Assembly (NCBI RefSeq): GCF_027270315.1
Contig: NZ_CP114413.1
Location: forward strand, 9,557,722 to 9,621,721
Direction of reading: 5' to 3'
DNA from: Streptomyces cinnabarinus
Lineage (GTDB): Bacteria; Actinomycetota; Actinomycetes; Streptomycetales; Streptomycetaceae
Length of the DNA: 64,000 nucleotides
Shown here: one piece after another, positions 17,095 to 25,790 of the stretch
How the letters are laid out: every line of letters starts with the position of its first letter
Position numbering within the stretch: the first letter of the stretch is position 1
The notes under the pieces: generated by a model
Seen by the model: the letters and a program-made list of their open reading frames with translations, nothing else
What the model was told of the DNA's origin: nothing
Databases searched by the model: none
Position numbers and translations under genes: made by a program

Positions 17095-17414
17095 GCGTCC
17101 GCCTCCGCTTGCTGGGTGATCTCCTCGGGTGTCAGCCACGCCTCGCCCCAGGGGTTCGTCTCCGGCACCGTGCGGCCGTGCGCGATGTCGCGCAGCCGCT
17201 CGCGGCGGCGCTCCTGGACGTAGCCTCGGCACTGCCTGGCGTCATGGTCGCTGGTGCGCCGGCCGGACGCGGTCGCGCACCAGCCGCAGTGCGGGGTGCG
17301 CCTGAGCCGCTCGTGCGCCGTGAGGGCGGCCAGGGTGGCAGCGGCGCCGAACAGCAGGGCACCAAAGTGCAAGGCACGCTCATGGCGGCACAGAGGTGGG
17401 CTCAGGGGACTCAT
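17091..17414 (-). CDS. Small protein coupled to the replication-relaxation gene
   Basis: A 107-aa protein. A hydrophobic stretch (ALHFGALLFGAAATLAAL, about 11-28) could be a membrane anchor. The remainder is charged, with CGWC and a later Cys, and ends TPEEITQQAEADA. An AAGGA site lies 8 bp before the ATG. The stop overlaps the start of the replication-relaxation gene by 4 nt. The strong promoter-like region with the shared motif lies about 100 bp upstream. Function unknown. Confidence 0.6.
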   Translation of the reverse strand: MSPLSPPLCRHERALHFGALLFGAAATLAALTAHERLRRTPHCGWCATASGRRTSDHDARQCRGYVQERRRERLRDIAHGRTVPETNPWGEAWLTPEEITQQAEADA

Positions 17415-17465
17415 GAGAGATGTCCTTCCGCGGCCATGGCGGTCTCCGACGGAGACCTTCGGTGA

Positions 17466-17530
17466 CTGCTGAGGGAACCCGCGGGCCCCGACCAGCCCCC
17501 CGACCACCAAGCCCCGACCATGGTCACGAA
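17466..17530. promoter_or_regulatory. Shared motif and CCCCGACC iterations upstream of copy 1
   Basis: About 65 bp here resemble 7412-7475 upstream of tcpC: a GGAACCCGC block, then three CCCCGACC units, ending in CCCCGACCATGGTCACGAA (17512-17530). A further GGCCCCGACCACGG lies near 17571. The rest of the 330-bp gap up to 17743 holds nothing else I can name. Confidence 0.6.
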
Positions 17531-17743
17531 GTCGCAACAGCCCCGCGGTCTTGCGCCGTGGCCGGCATCCATGGCCCCGACCACGGGGCCGCGCCCACAT
17601 GTCGGCGTACGCCCGAGTGTGTTCAGGCGCGTGCACCGCTACATGCCCAGCCTCTGAATCGTCGGCGCATGGTGGCCGTGTCGGGCTCACCCGTGTCTGT
17701 CAGTGCGTGCGTGCGTGTCATGCGGAGCCGGCAGGGGCGACTC

Positions 17744-20269
17744 CTAGCGTCGCAGCCGGCGCCTCCAGGTCTGTCGCCGTGGTGCAGCCCGCCGGGCAGT
17801 CGAGACTGTCTCCAGGTCGTCGCGGGTGCGCACCGTGTGCGGGTGCTCAGGACCCAGCACACGGATCCGGCCGGCGAGGGTCTGCCGCAGCAGGCGTACT
17901 GCCTCTTCCTGCTCGCCCATCTTGGCCAGTGCATGGGCAAGGTTGTGGCGGCTGGTCAGGGTATCGGGGTGCTGGAGGCCCAGCACACGAATGCGGTCGT
18001 CCAGCGTCTGCCGGTGCAGGCGGACCGCCTCCGCGTGTTCGCCCATCCCCTCCAGGGCGAGACCGAGGCTGTCACGGCTGGCCAGGGTGTGCGGATGCAT
18101 GAGGCCCAGCACACGAGCGTGGTCGTCAAGAGCCTGTCGCAGCAGGCGTTCCGCTTCCGCGTGCTCGCCCATCCTGGCGAGTGCGCTGGCGAGGTTGTGG
18201 CGGCTGAGCAGGGTGATGTGGTGTTCGGGGCCCAGCACACGGATGTGGTCGTCCAGCGTCTGCCGGTGCAGGCGGACCGCCTCCGCGTGTTCGCCCGTCC
18301 CCTCCACGGCGAGACCGAGGCTGAGACGGCTGGCCAGGGTGTGCGGATGCATGAGGCCGAGCACGTCGGCGCGCGCGGTGAGGTTCTGGCGCAGCAAAGA
18401 CACCGCCTCTGCATGTTGTCCCGTCCCGTCCAGGGCGCAGGCGAGGTCGTGACGGCTGGTCAGGGTGTCAGGGTGCTCCGTGCCCAGGACACGGCTACGG
18501 TCCTGCAGCGTCTGCCGGAGCAGATGTATCGCCGCGGCTGGCTCGCCCATCCCGAACAAGGCGTTGGCCAGGTGGTTGCGGCTGGTCAAGGTATCGGTGT
18601 GCTGGGGCCCCAGGGTGCGGGTCTCGACGTCGAGGACCCGTTGGTGCAGCAGGCGGGCTGCACTGAAGGCGCCGGCGTGCTGCAGCACTTGAGCAAGCGT
18701 GTTGAGGGTGGCTCGGTGGTGTATGGCGGTGTGGGGGGCCGGGAGGTCGAGCAGCATCGGCAGGTGTGGGGCGAGGAGCACGGCGGCAGGCCAGCCGGCG
18801 CGTCCCTGCTCGCTTGCCTCGTGCACGGCCGCGGTCAACCGCTCGGCAAGGGCTCGGTGCCACGTGGCGAGAGGTGATGCCTCGGCCGCAAGAGCGACGG
18901 CATTGATCTCTCGGATCAGGGGGTGCAGCACCACCTGTGCGGGGCCGCTGATGCCCGATGCCTGCCCGGCATTGCCGGACGTGTGAGGAAGGCCAAGGAG
19001 GCCAAACCGGTACAGACCGGAAAATGCCCTCTCCAATGCCATGACGTTGACATCGTTTCCGGTGACGGCACCCAGCAGGTCCGGGGTGATCAGCGAGAGC
19101 GGGATGGGAGCCTCGGCCAGGAGGGCCAGCAGCCGCAACAAGGGGCGGGCCAAGGTGTTGCCCTCCCGGGCGAGCTGGTCCAGGGACACCTCCCAGGTGT
19201 GCCGCACCACGGCGCGGGCCACGTGCGGATGAGAGGCGTCCGGGTGTTCGGCTCCCAACAGGACAGACGGTTCCTGCTCCAGGGCCTGGCGGTAGGTGGT
19301 GAAGGTGCGGTAGCGACTGGTGGGCCCGGCCAAGTAGGTGCCGGCCGCGTGCAGCGCCAACGGGAGTCCACCCAGCCGCACGGCCAGGTCCCGAGCCTGC
19401 TCGGCGGTGCCGGCGGCGGGAGCAGCGTCGACCAGGACCTGGCCTGCCGGCTGTGCGGGCAGTGGCTTCAAGGGCAGGAGCCGGGCACGCGGCCCCCAGG
19501 TCTGCGCACTGCCATCTCGGCTTGTCAGCACCAGCAGGCCTCGGCCGTGCGGGCGAATCCAACCGCGGTAGTCGGCCACGGGCTCCCCTGCCGGGCCGAT
19601 CTCTTGCGGCTCGTCAGCGTTGTCCAGCACCAGCAGCCACCGCCGCGCCCGGCCCAACTGCCGCCACACCACATCGGGCAGACTGGCCCGCCCGGCTCGC
19701 GCGGACTCCAGCTCCGCCTCAGGCAGCCCGCACGCCAGTGCCGCCTGCACCATCTGCTGCGCCAGCTCGGCGGAATCGCGCCAGCGCACCCAGAACACTC
19801 GCCAGCCCGCCGCGTCGGCCTGGCCGGCGAGTTGCGCGGCTAGCGTTGTTTTCCCCATCCCGCCAGCCGCACACAACACCACGAACCGACCCTGCGGCCG
19901 CCGCAGGATGCCGGCCAGCTCGGCCAGCTCGGCCTCACGCCCGCGCACGCGCTCCACATGCGGGGGACGCAAGGAATCCTGCCGACCTCGGACCAGCCGG
20001 CCCACCGGTCCCAGCCACGCCGGCGGTCTTGCCGCGGCATCCAGGTGCCGGCTCCACAACACCAGCGCGATGGTGGCCGCCACCAGCACGGCGAACACCG
20101 GCCAGATCACCCACGCGTGCGCCGCCCATCCCGGAACAGCGGCACTGGCGTAGTTGGTCACCGGCCCCAGCACCGCCGCCACGACTGCAACCGCCCCCGC
20201 CACCGCCGATCCGGCCCACGCACCCTGCCTACGCCCCATGGCCGCCCCCCGGTTCACCGCCATCAGCAT
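17744..20269 (-). CDS. Membrane-anchored NB-ARC/TPR STAND NTPase
   Basis: About 841 aa. Two hydrophobic helices near the N-terminus (AVAGAVAVVAAVLGPVTNY, VIWPVFAVLVAATIALVLW) would anchor it in the membrane. An NB-ARC module follows: P-loop CAAGGMGKTTLAAQLAG (about residue 137), Walker B RRWLLVLDNADE, and GLPLALHAAGTYL. The C-terminus carries about seven 42-residue TPRs of the LGPEHHITLLSRHNLASALA type. The proteins sense a ligand through repeats and oligomerise on ATP; several bacterial STAND proteins are anti-phage, others regulate development. Starts at 20263 or 20239 are also possible. The triple-HTH gene lies upstream in the same direction. Confidence 0.8.
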   Translation of the reverse strand: MLMAVNRGAAMGRRQGAWAGSAVAGAVAVVAAVLGPVTNYASAAVPGWAAHAWVIWPVFAVLVAATIALVLWSRHLDAAARPPAWLGPVGRLVRGRQDSLRPPHVERVRGREAELAELAGILRRPQGRFVVLCAAGGMGKTTLAAQLAGQADAAGWRVFWVRWRDSAELAQQMVQAALACGLPEAELESARAGRASLPDVVWRQLGRARRWLLVLDNADEPQEIGPAGEPVADYRGWIRPHGRGLLVLTSRDGSAQTWGPRARLLPLKPLPAQPAGQVLVDAAPAAGTAEQARDLAVRLGGLPLALHAAGTYLAGPTSRYRTFTTYRQALEQEPSVLLGAEHPDASHPHVARAVVRHTWEVSLDQLAREGNTLARPLLRLLALLAEAPIPLSLITPDLLGAVTGNDVNVMALERAFSGLYRFGLLGLPHTSGNAGQASGISGPAQVVLHPLIREINAVALAAEASPLATWHRALAERLTAAVHEASEQGRAGWPAAVLLAPHLPMLLDLPAPHTAIHHRATLNTLAQVLQHAGAFSAARLLHQRVLDVETRTLGPQHTDTLTSRNHLANALFGMGEPAAAIHLLRQTLQDRSRVLGTEHPDTLTSRHDLACALDGTGQHAEAVSLLRQNLTARADVLGLMHPHTLASRLSLGLAVEGTGEHAEAVRLHRQTLDDHIRVLGPEHHITLLSRHNLASALARMGEHAEAERLLRQALDDHARVLGLMHPHTLASRDSLGLALEGMGEHAEAVRLHRQTLDDRIRVLGLQHPDTLTSRHNLAHALAKMGEQEEAVRLLRQTLAGRIRVLGPEHPHTVRTRDDLETVSTARRAAPRRQTWRRRLRR

Positions 20270-20631
20270 GCCCAAACCGAGACGCGGGCGGGAGGTTGCA
20301 AGACTGGTAGTCAAACTGGCCAGGCCCGCGCCTCGCGACCGCCGCCCCCGTCCCGAGGCGAACGCTGACACCGCACGCCCAAGCAGCTTGCTGCTGCCGG
20401 AGAGTTCGTCACCGCTACGGCAAGGGGGCTGCGGGGCAACCAGGAAGAGGGCGGGCCCAAGAGACGTTCGGCGATGGCCTCTGCGCGGCAGCAGGGTGCT
20501 GTTGCGGGGTGTGGTGGCGGGCCGAGCCCGTGTCGGCTGTCGTTGCGGGCACCCGGTCCGCAAGGGGATCAACTCTCCTGGCAGGGGGCTGCGTTCATTG
20601 GGTGGCGCGTGGGGTTGGGCCTTCACCGGTG
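20270..20631. other. 362-bp gap without recognised gene
   Basis: Between the NB-ARC gene start and the end of the triple-HTH gene. No frame has coding character and no repeat or terminator was recognised. It may contain the promoter of the NB-ARC gene. Confidence 0.4.
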
Positions 20632-21348
20632 CTACGTCGTGGAGCGTTGGGCGGCTTGCTTCAGGATGCGGCGGCGTGTCCAGCGTCGGCGTCCGTTTTG
20701 GCGTCCGGCGTTTTCGGCGATGCCGTCCGTGGTCTTCAGCAGGGGGAGGTTGCCCTGGGAGAGGCTGCTGGAGAAGGAGTTGATGCTCTTGAACCCGAGG
20801 AGGGCGGCTGCCTGGCTTGCTCCCAGCAGTTCGTCGGGGTCGCCGTCGGCGGGAACGTCGGGCAGGGGCGGCGCTTGTTTGCGGCCGGCGCGCCTGCCGC
20901 GGCCGGGCCGGGTGGCCATCCACTCGGTGAGGGTCTGCACCTTCCACAGCTGCCGGCGGTAGGGGTTGTTGGCGGTGCCCATCTCTTCGATCTCGTCCGG
21001 CTGGGGGAAGTAGCCGGGGTGGTCGCGCAGATAGGTGTTGACCTGGTTGGTGTTCTTGTAGCCGAGGTACCTCGAGGCGTCCGCAGCGTTCAGCAGCGTC
21101 TGCGGGTCGAGGGCGGGCGGCGTGTGTTCCGCCAGCCGCGCCGGCGCGCGGTGGGCGAACCATGCGGTGACTTCGGCGTGATCCCACAGGCGTGCGCGGC
21201 CGCGCTTGCCGACGGGCTCGGGGAACGTCTCGCCGGCCGTGTTCTGCGCGTGCTCGGTGTAGAGGCCGCTGATCCTTGCGGGCGTCAGTCCCTGTTCAGC
21301 GGCGATCTCGGCGGCGTCGGCCAGGCGGGGCTCACGGCGCGAGGTCAT
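20632..21348 (-). CDS. Protein with three tandem excisionase-like HTH units
   Basis: A 238-aa protein built of three related segments. Unit 1 is about residues 8-68 (LADAAEIAAEQGLTPARISG then ARLWDHAEVTAWFAHR). Unit 2 is about 85-150 (ADASRYLGYKNTNQVNTYLR then RRQLWKVQTLTEWMATRPG). Unit 3 is about 175-236 (QAAALLGFKSINSFSSSLSQ then RRRWTRRRILKQ). Each pairs an HTH with a basic wing and a following helix, as in MerR/excisionase-like proteins. It probably binds DNA at an extended multi-part site. Two palindromes sharing CAGAA/TTCTG lie immediately upstream and may be its own operators. Confidence 0.6.
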   Translation of the reverse strand: MTSRREPRLADAAEIAAEQGLTPARISGLYTEHAQNTAGETFPEPVGKRGRARLWDHAEVTAWFAHRAPARLAEHTPPALDPQTLLNAADASRYLGYKNTNQVNTYLRDHPGYFPQPDEIEEMGTANNPYRRQLWKVQTLTEWMATRPGRGRRAGRKQAPPLPDVPADGDPDELLGASQAAALLGFKSINSFSSSLSQGNLPLLKTTDGIAENAGRQNGRRRWTRRRILKQAAQRSTT

Positions 21349-21350
21349 GG

Positions 21351-21421
21351 CAGAACCGTCCGTTCTGTCAGCAGTGCGCCGGCCGACCCGGCTCACAACG
21401 CAAATAATGGCAGAAGTTCTG
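21351..21421. promoter_or_regulatory. Two CAGAA/TTCTG palindromes before the triple-HTH gene
   Basis: CAGAAC and GTTCTG around 5 bp (21351-21367) sit 2 bp upstream of the start codon, and CAGAAGTTCTG (21411-21421) 44 bp further. A related GCAGAACTTC occurs near 21487. The order suggests autoregulation. Confidence 0.5.
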
Positions 21422-21679
21422 ATGGGGGGTCCAGCCCGCGCCTCACCGTTCTCGCGGCGGCCGCCGCGGTTCTCGTAGTTTGGTCGCCGCAGAACTTCAC
21501 GGGTGTGACCGGCAGCAGGTGCGGTGAGCGGCTGGTTGTCGTCTTGTAGTCGAGGACGAGCCGGTAGCCCAACTGCCCGGCCGGGGTGGCGAAGTGGGGG
21601 CTGAGTGCCGCTCTGCGCGCCGATGACTGTGCCGTGCACCGAGTGCTGGTGACGTTGCGTCAGTTTTTCGGGGTTCCCG

Positions 21680-24600
21680 AGGCGGTCAGTGTGCTGTGGG
21701 TGTGGGAGGTGGCTGTTGGGATGCAGTACCGGATCGGACACCGCGGCCCGTTCTTGGACCCGGCCGTGCTGGTTGCCGTGACCGGTGTCCTGGTGGTTCG
21801 GGGCCGCGGGTGCAGCCGTCAGCCCCCGGCCCGGTGTTGGTTGAGGAGTTGGATGATGAGGTGGCCGAGTCCCTGTTCGTTGCGGTCGATCGCCGCGTTC
21901 GCGTCCTGGACCCATCGCTGGTCTACCGGGTGTCCTGCGATCCGCCACTGTTCGAGGACGGCTGCGAGGTAGCGTTTGGTGAATTCCGGCTGTGCCGGGT
22001 CGAAGGCGTAGATGGCCCGGAGTGCGTCCAGGTGCAGTTCGGACAGCCCGCCCGGAGCGGGTGCTGTCCCTGTCTGGGCCCATAGCTGCACCAGCAGGTG
22101 TGCCGAGGACGCGGCCCGCCCGTCCCCCCCCGGCGCGCGAAGCCGGTCACCAGATTCCCGAATCCGGTCTCGTACAGGCCCTGTACGGCTCCCAGCAGCA
22201 TGTCGACGTCCTCGTCGCACAGCAGTGCGCTGTCTCTGAACAGTTCGCCGGGGTCGCGCATGGCCCAGCCCCAGATGTCGCCCATCCTGGGGTGGATGTC
22301 ATGTTCCGGCCCCCAGTTGCGGGTCCAGAACGGGTCCAGTGCGGATGCCGGCTCCGCAACTTGTTCGGCCGTCTGAGGGTCTGTCAGCCGGATGGAGACT
22401 TCTCGTTGGCCTTCGTGCCACATGCGCTGGAGCCTGATGTGTGTGACGAGTCCGTGCCATTCGGCGGCCAGGAGCTGTGACTTGGCCAGCAGTATGAGCG
22501 AGGTCCACTCTTCCACTGGGTCGTGGGCTGCGGGGAAGAGTTCCCTGCCGTGCACGGGCTCGCCGGTGGCGAGGGCGAGGAGCAGGAGGTTGGTGCTGTG
22601 CAGGGTGTGCCGGGCCGGTACCGGCCGTTCGGAGGGCCGGTAGTCGGCGTACATGGAGGAGTGCCGCTCCCGGTGCGCGTCGTGGAAGAGGTCCAGGAGC
22701 AGTGCCCGCAGGCGGGCCCGGCGCTGGTGGGGGAGCGGGTTGAGGGTGTCGGTGAGGAAGCGGATGACGGGGGTGCGGGTGCACAGTGCGGCGTGGGAGA
22801 GCAGGGCGTGCAAGAAGGCGTCGTCGGGTGCGGCGCTGCGCGTACGCCGGGTCTCGGGGCGGGCCGTGTCAGCCAGTTCCAGCAGCTCGCTCGTGACGAG
22901 TCTGGCGACGAGGAACTCGCCGAAGGTCGCGTGCGCGAACTCGTACGAGCGCAGCAGCTGGTTGTCGCGGAATGCTTCGGCGCGGTGCACGAAGAAGAAC
23001 CGGCCGACGGTTGCTTGCCCTCGGCTGATGGGTGCCCGCAGGCCCGCTGCGGCTGCGGGCGGGAACTGGCGTGGCAGCAGGACGGCCAGGTCGGTGTCGA
23101 GTTCGTGGTCGGTGACCCACTGCCGGCCGCGGTGGAACATGGCGAGCGCGGCGACGGACAGCCGCAGCAGCTCCTGTTCGGCGGCGTGCGCCAGTTCGCG
23201 GTCGGGGAGCGAGGGGGCGTGTTTGAGTACCTCCCGCCGGGCGAAGCGGTCCAGTAACCGCTCGTAGAGGTCGAATCCGGCGATGTCGTGGGCCTCGCGC
23301 TGGAAGGCGTTGTCCTGTGCGTCGTACAGCGCAAGCATCAAGAGCAGCAGCGGCTGGCCCGCCAGGTCCGGCTGACACAGCACGCGGTCCGCATCGAGGG
23401 GATGGAGACCGTGCCGTGTGAAGTACCCGGCATTCTTGCCGTTCCACAGCTGAAGCCACTGGCGGGTCTGGGCGGGGCTGAAGTCTTCCAGCCGGATGGC
23501 GATGCCCCGGGTGGTGAGCCGGGCGCGGTCGGCGACGGCCGTCCGGCTGGTGACCAGGACGGCGAGGGGGCGGCCGAATCCCGCCTCGCGTCGCTGGAAG
23601 GCGGCGACCTGTTCCAGGTAGTCGGACTGGTTGACGCCGGTTGCCTGGAGGAGCTCGTCGAAGCCGTCGAGCAGCACAACGGGCAGCGCGCCGTCCGCGG
23701 CCCGCACGACATCGGGCCAGTCCATCGTCTCGCCGGTGGCCTGACGCACCGCGTCCTCGATCTGCTCCTGTACGCCGGCATCGGCGGGGACGCTGCGCAA
23801 CGCCACCCGGACCACCAGGAAGTCCTCGACGGGCAGCCGGGCCGCGAGGACCTTGGTCAGGTAGGACTTGCCCGAACCCGGCTGGCCCAGCAGGAGCACC
23901 GGCGCCTGGGCGGCAAGCGGCGCGGCGAGCAGCTCGGCAAGGAAGACATCGAGGCCCGAGCGGCGTTCGCATGCCTGCCACCAGTGGTCCTGGTGGATCG
24001 CGCCGTCCGAGCGCCGGTACTCGGCCACCCGGAAGTCAGGGCTCACATACGCCTCGCGCAGGGCGGGCACGACCATGCCGTCGGCAATCTCCTCAAAGGA
24101 GCCGAGTACCGAGCCGTCCAGGCCCATCACGCCGGCCCGGTGGAGCGCGGCCAGCCTGGCGGGCGGCAGGGCGCCGCCCGCGACCCGGGCAAGGGAGTCC
24201 TCCAGGTTCACCAGCACGGCGCGGGTCGCCCGGTGGTCGGTGCGGTCGATCCAGGCCGCGACTTCGGGGAAATCCGCCGTGAGCTGCCGGAACAGCTCCT
24301 CGTGGCGCTCTACGGCCAGGGCAGGCACCCGGTCGGCGAGGACGGACCCGACCTCCTCGCGGGACGCCTCTGTCAGGTCGTCCCACACCGCGCAGCCCGC
24401 CACATAGCGGGCCGTCAGCTGGGTCGCCTGCGCGTAGTAGCCGAGGAGCTCCTCGAGGGTCTGCTCGTAGGGGAGGTGGGGCGAGGGCACGGGGACGCCG
24501 GCACGGAGCAGGTGCTCGGCGATGGCCGCGAGTCGCCCCGAATCCGGGGCTCGCCCCGTGCTCAGGTGCACGGACTCCACCCGGCTCACCCCCAGCTGCC

Positions 24601-25065
24601 GGTGGTCGAACGGCAGCTGGACCTGCCCCATGGCCTCACTGTAGGCGGCGATGACGAGGACTGCGTGGGCGGCGGCAAGGCGCTCGGTGCGGCCGAAGCG
24701 GCTGAGCCCCTGGAGCCGTTCGGCAAGACCCGACACCAGGTTGCGGCTGAGCTCGGCCAGCTCCGCCTTGGCGTCGAAGAGGCCCAGCACCAGATCGGGC
24801 GCCGGTCCCGCCGCAGAGAGCAATGCCCCGCCGACGACCCGGTCGAGGGAGGCGAGCAGGGGGCCGCTGCCGCCGAGGAGCCTGACCGCGTCGCCGTACC
24901 CCAAAGGCCCGTGCATCGGCGGCTCCCTCCCCCGAGTGCGCTGCGAGGAGCATGCCCTGTGCGCGGCCGCCACAGCCACCCTGACTCTGAGCGAGGGGCA
25001 CGTCCTGCCGCTCAGCACAGTTGCGGGAGGAAGCCTTCCCCCACCTCGCCCCGGCACCGGCCCTC
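21680..25065. repeat. Direct repeat copy A containing NACHT gene
   Basis: This stretch is closely similar to 57256-60640 in the same orientation, covering the NACHT gene, about 140 bp beyond its 3' end and about 150 bp of its upstream region. Differences are mostly synonymous changes, with indels in the non-coding parts and one frameshift. Confidence 0.75.
21923..24916 (-). CDS. NACHT-domain STAND NTPase, copy A (3' frameshift)
   Basis: About 997 aa. A helical N-terminal domain (1-340, starting GPLGYGDAVRLLGGSGP) precedes a NACHT NTPase: Walker A LLGQPGSGKSYL near residue 345, Walker B VVLLDGFDELLQ near 415, and the later block SYEFAHATFGEFLVARL near 660. The C-terminal sensor-like region is unrecognised. 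GGGAGGGAG stands 6 bp before the ATG. Relative to copy B, a run of eight C (22124-22131) adds two bases, so the last ~65 residues differ. Copy-B-like sequence continues in another frame to 21819. Bacterial NACHT proteins include anti-phage sensors; that role here is inferred. Confidence 0.8.
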   Translation of the reverse strand: MHGPLGYGDAVRLLGGSGPLLASLDRVVGGALLSAAGPAPDLVLGLFDAKAELAELSRNLVSGLAERLQGLSRFGRTERLAAAHAVLVIAAYSEAMGQVQLPFDHRQLGVSRVESVHLSTGRAPDSGRLAAIAEHLLRAGVPVPSPHLPYEQTLEELLGYYAQATQLTARYVAGCAVWDDLTEASREEVGSVLADRVPALAVERHEELFRQLTADFPEVAAWIDRTDHRATRAVLVNLEDSLARVAGGALPPARLAALHRAGVMGLDGSVLGSFEEIADGMVVPALREAYVSPDFRVAEYRRSDGAIHQDHWWQACERRSGLDVFLAELLAAPLAAQAPVLLLGQPGSGKSYLTKVLAARLPVEDFLVVRVALRSVPADAGVQEQIEDAVRQATGETMDWPDVVRAADGALPVVLLDGFDELLQATGVNQSDYLEQVAAFQRREAGFGRPLAVLVTSRTAVADRARLTTRGIAIRLEDFSPAQTRQWLQLWNGKNAGYFTRHGLHPLDADRVLCQPDLAGQPLLLLMLALYDAQDNAFQREAHDIAGFDLYERLLDRFARREVLKHAPSLPDRELAHAAEQELLRLSVAALAMFHRGRQWVTDHELDTDLAVLLPRQFPPAAAAGLRAPISRGQATVGRFFFVHRAEAFRDNQLLRSYEFAHATFGEFLVARLVTSELLELADTARPETRRTRSAAPDDAFLHALLSHAALCTRTPVIRFLTDTLNPLPHQRRARLRALLLDLFHDAHRERHSSMYADYRPSERPVPARHTLHSTNLLLLALATGEPVHGRELFPAAHDPVEEWTSLILLAKSQLLAAEWHGLVTHIRLQRMWHEGQREVSIRLTDPQTAEQVAEPASALDPFWTRNWGPEHDIHPRMGDIWGWAMRDPGELFRDSALLCDEDVDMLLGAVQGLYETGFGNLVTGFARRGGTGGPRPRHTCWCSYGPRQGQHPLRAGCPNCTWTHSGPSTPSTRHSRNSPNATSQPSSNSGGSQDTR

Positions 25066-25469
25066 TCGTCCGGCCGGGCGTTTGTATGTCCTCAAACATC
25101 GTCTGGGCGGGGTAACCGCCCCGTATCCAGGGCCCGGTTCGGACTGTTCCCCATCCAGCGGGGCGTTTCTGCTGGGTGGAGCTGCTCTGAGCTAGGGGAA
25201 CGAGTCTGTCCGACAGGCCCCGCCCGATGAGCCGGGAACTTCTCGCGACTTCCCTCTCACACTCTGCGGATTCTCCCGCTGTCCATAGACAGATCGCCCG
25301 CTCGCGCCGCGGTCGCCGCCGGTCGAACTGCCGTCGACGCCGAGAGGGCACGAACACGAGAGCCCCCTGGCACAGCTCACCCCGGGCCGTGCAAGGGGCC
25401 CTTTGTCGTGTCCCGCAGGAGCAAGACCGCGGCGCAGACGGGCCTGTTGCCGGTCGGTACGCTCGCGGC
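24917..25469. other. Gap between NACHT copy A and cutA
   Basis: The first ~150 bp match the corresponding upstream region of NACHT copy B and should contain its promoter. The rest (to 25469) serves the divergent cutA gene. No further gene or repeat was recognised. Confidence 0.4.
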
Positions 25470-25787
25470 ATGACTGACTTCGTGCAGGTATCCACGGCAA
25501 CGGAAACCCGGGAACAGGCTGCCGAGTTGGCCCGCTCGGTCGTTCAGGGCAGGCTGGCCGCAGGCGCGCAGATCATCGGCCCGGTGACGTCCGCGTTCTG
25601 GCATGACGGCGAGTTCGGCACCGGAGAGGAATGGCAGCTGTTGCTGAAGACCACCCTGGCTCGCTACCCGGAACTGGAGGCGCACCTGCTGGAGCACCAC
25701 CCGTGGCAGAACCCGGAGGTCGCTGCGGTGGGGATTGTGGCCGGAGCCAAGGGCTGCCTCGATTGGATCGCCGCGCACACCGCATAG
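25470..25787 (+). CDS. cutA: CutA-type divalent ion tolerance protein
   Basis: A 105-aa protein matching the CutA1 family in length and motifs: VSTATETREQAAELARSVVQ, then GRLAAGAQIIGPVTSAFWHDGE, then EEWQLLLKTTLARYPELEAH and a HPW-N-P motif near the C-terminus. CutA forms stable PII-like trimers and is associated with copper and other divalent ion tolerance, though its direct role is unclear. It stands alone, ending 3 bp before the convergent XRE gene. It is a housekeeping-type gene among accessory ones. Confidence 0.88.
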   Translation: MTDFVQVSTATETREQAAELARSVVQGRLAAGAQIIGPVTSAFWHDGEFGTGEEWQLLLKTTLARYPELEAHLLEHHPWQNPEVAAVGIVAGAKGCLDWIAAHTA

Positions 25788-25790
25788 CCC

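Noticed and set aside
17420..18877. Plus-strand frame across the TPR region.
   Set aside because: It is antisense to the TPR-coding strand, and its periodic residues simply reflect the repeats on the other strand.
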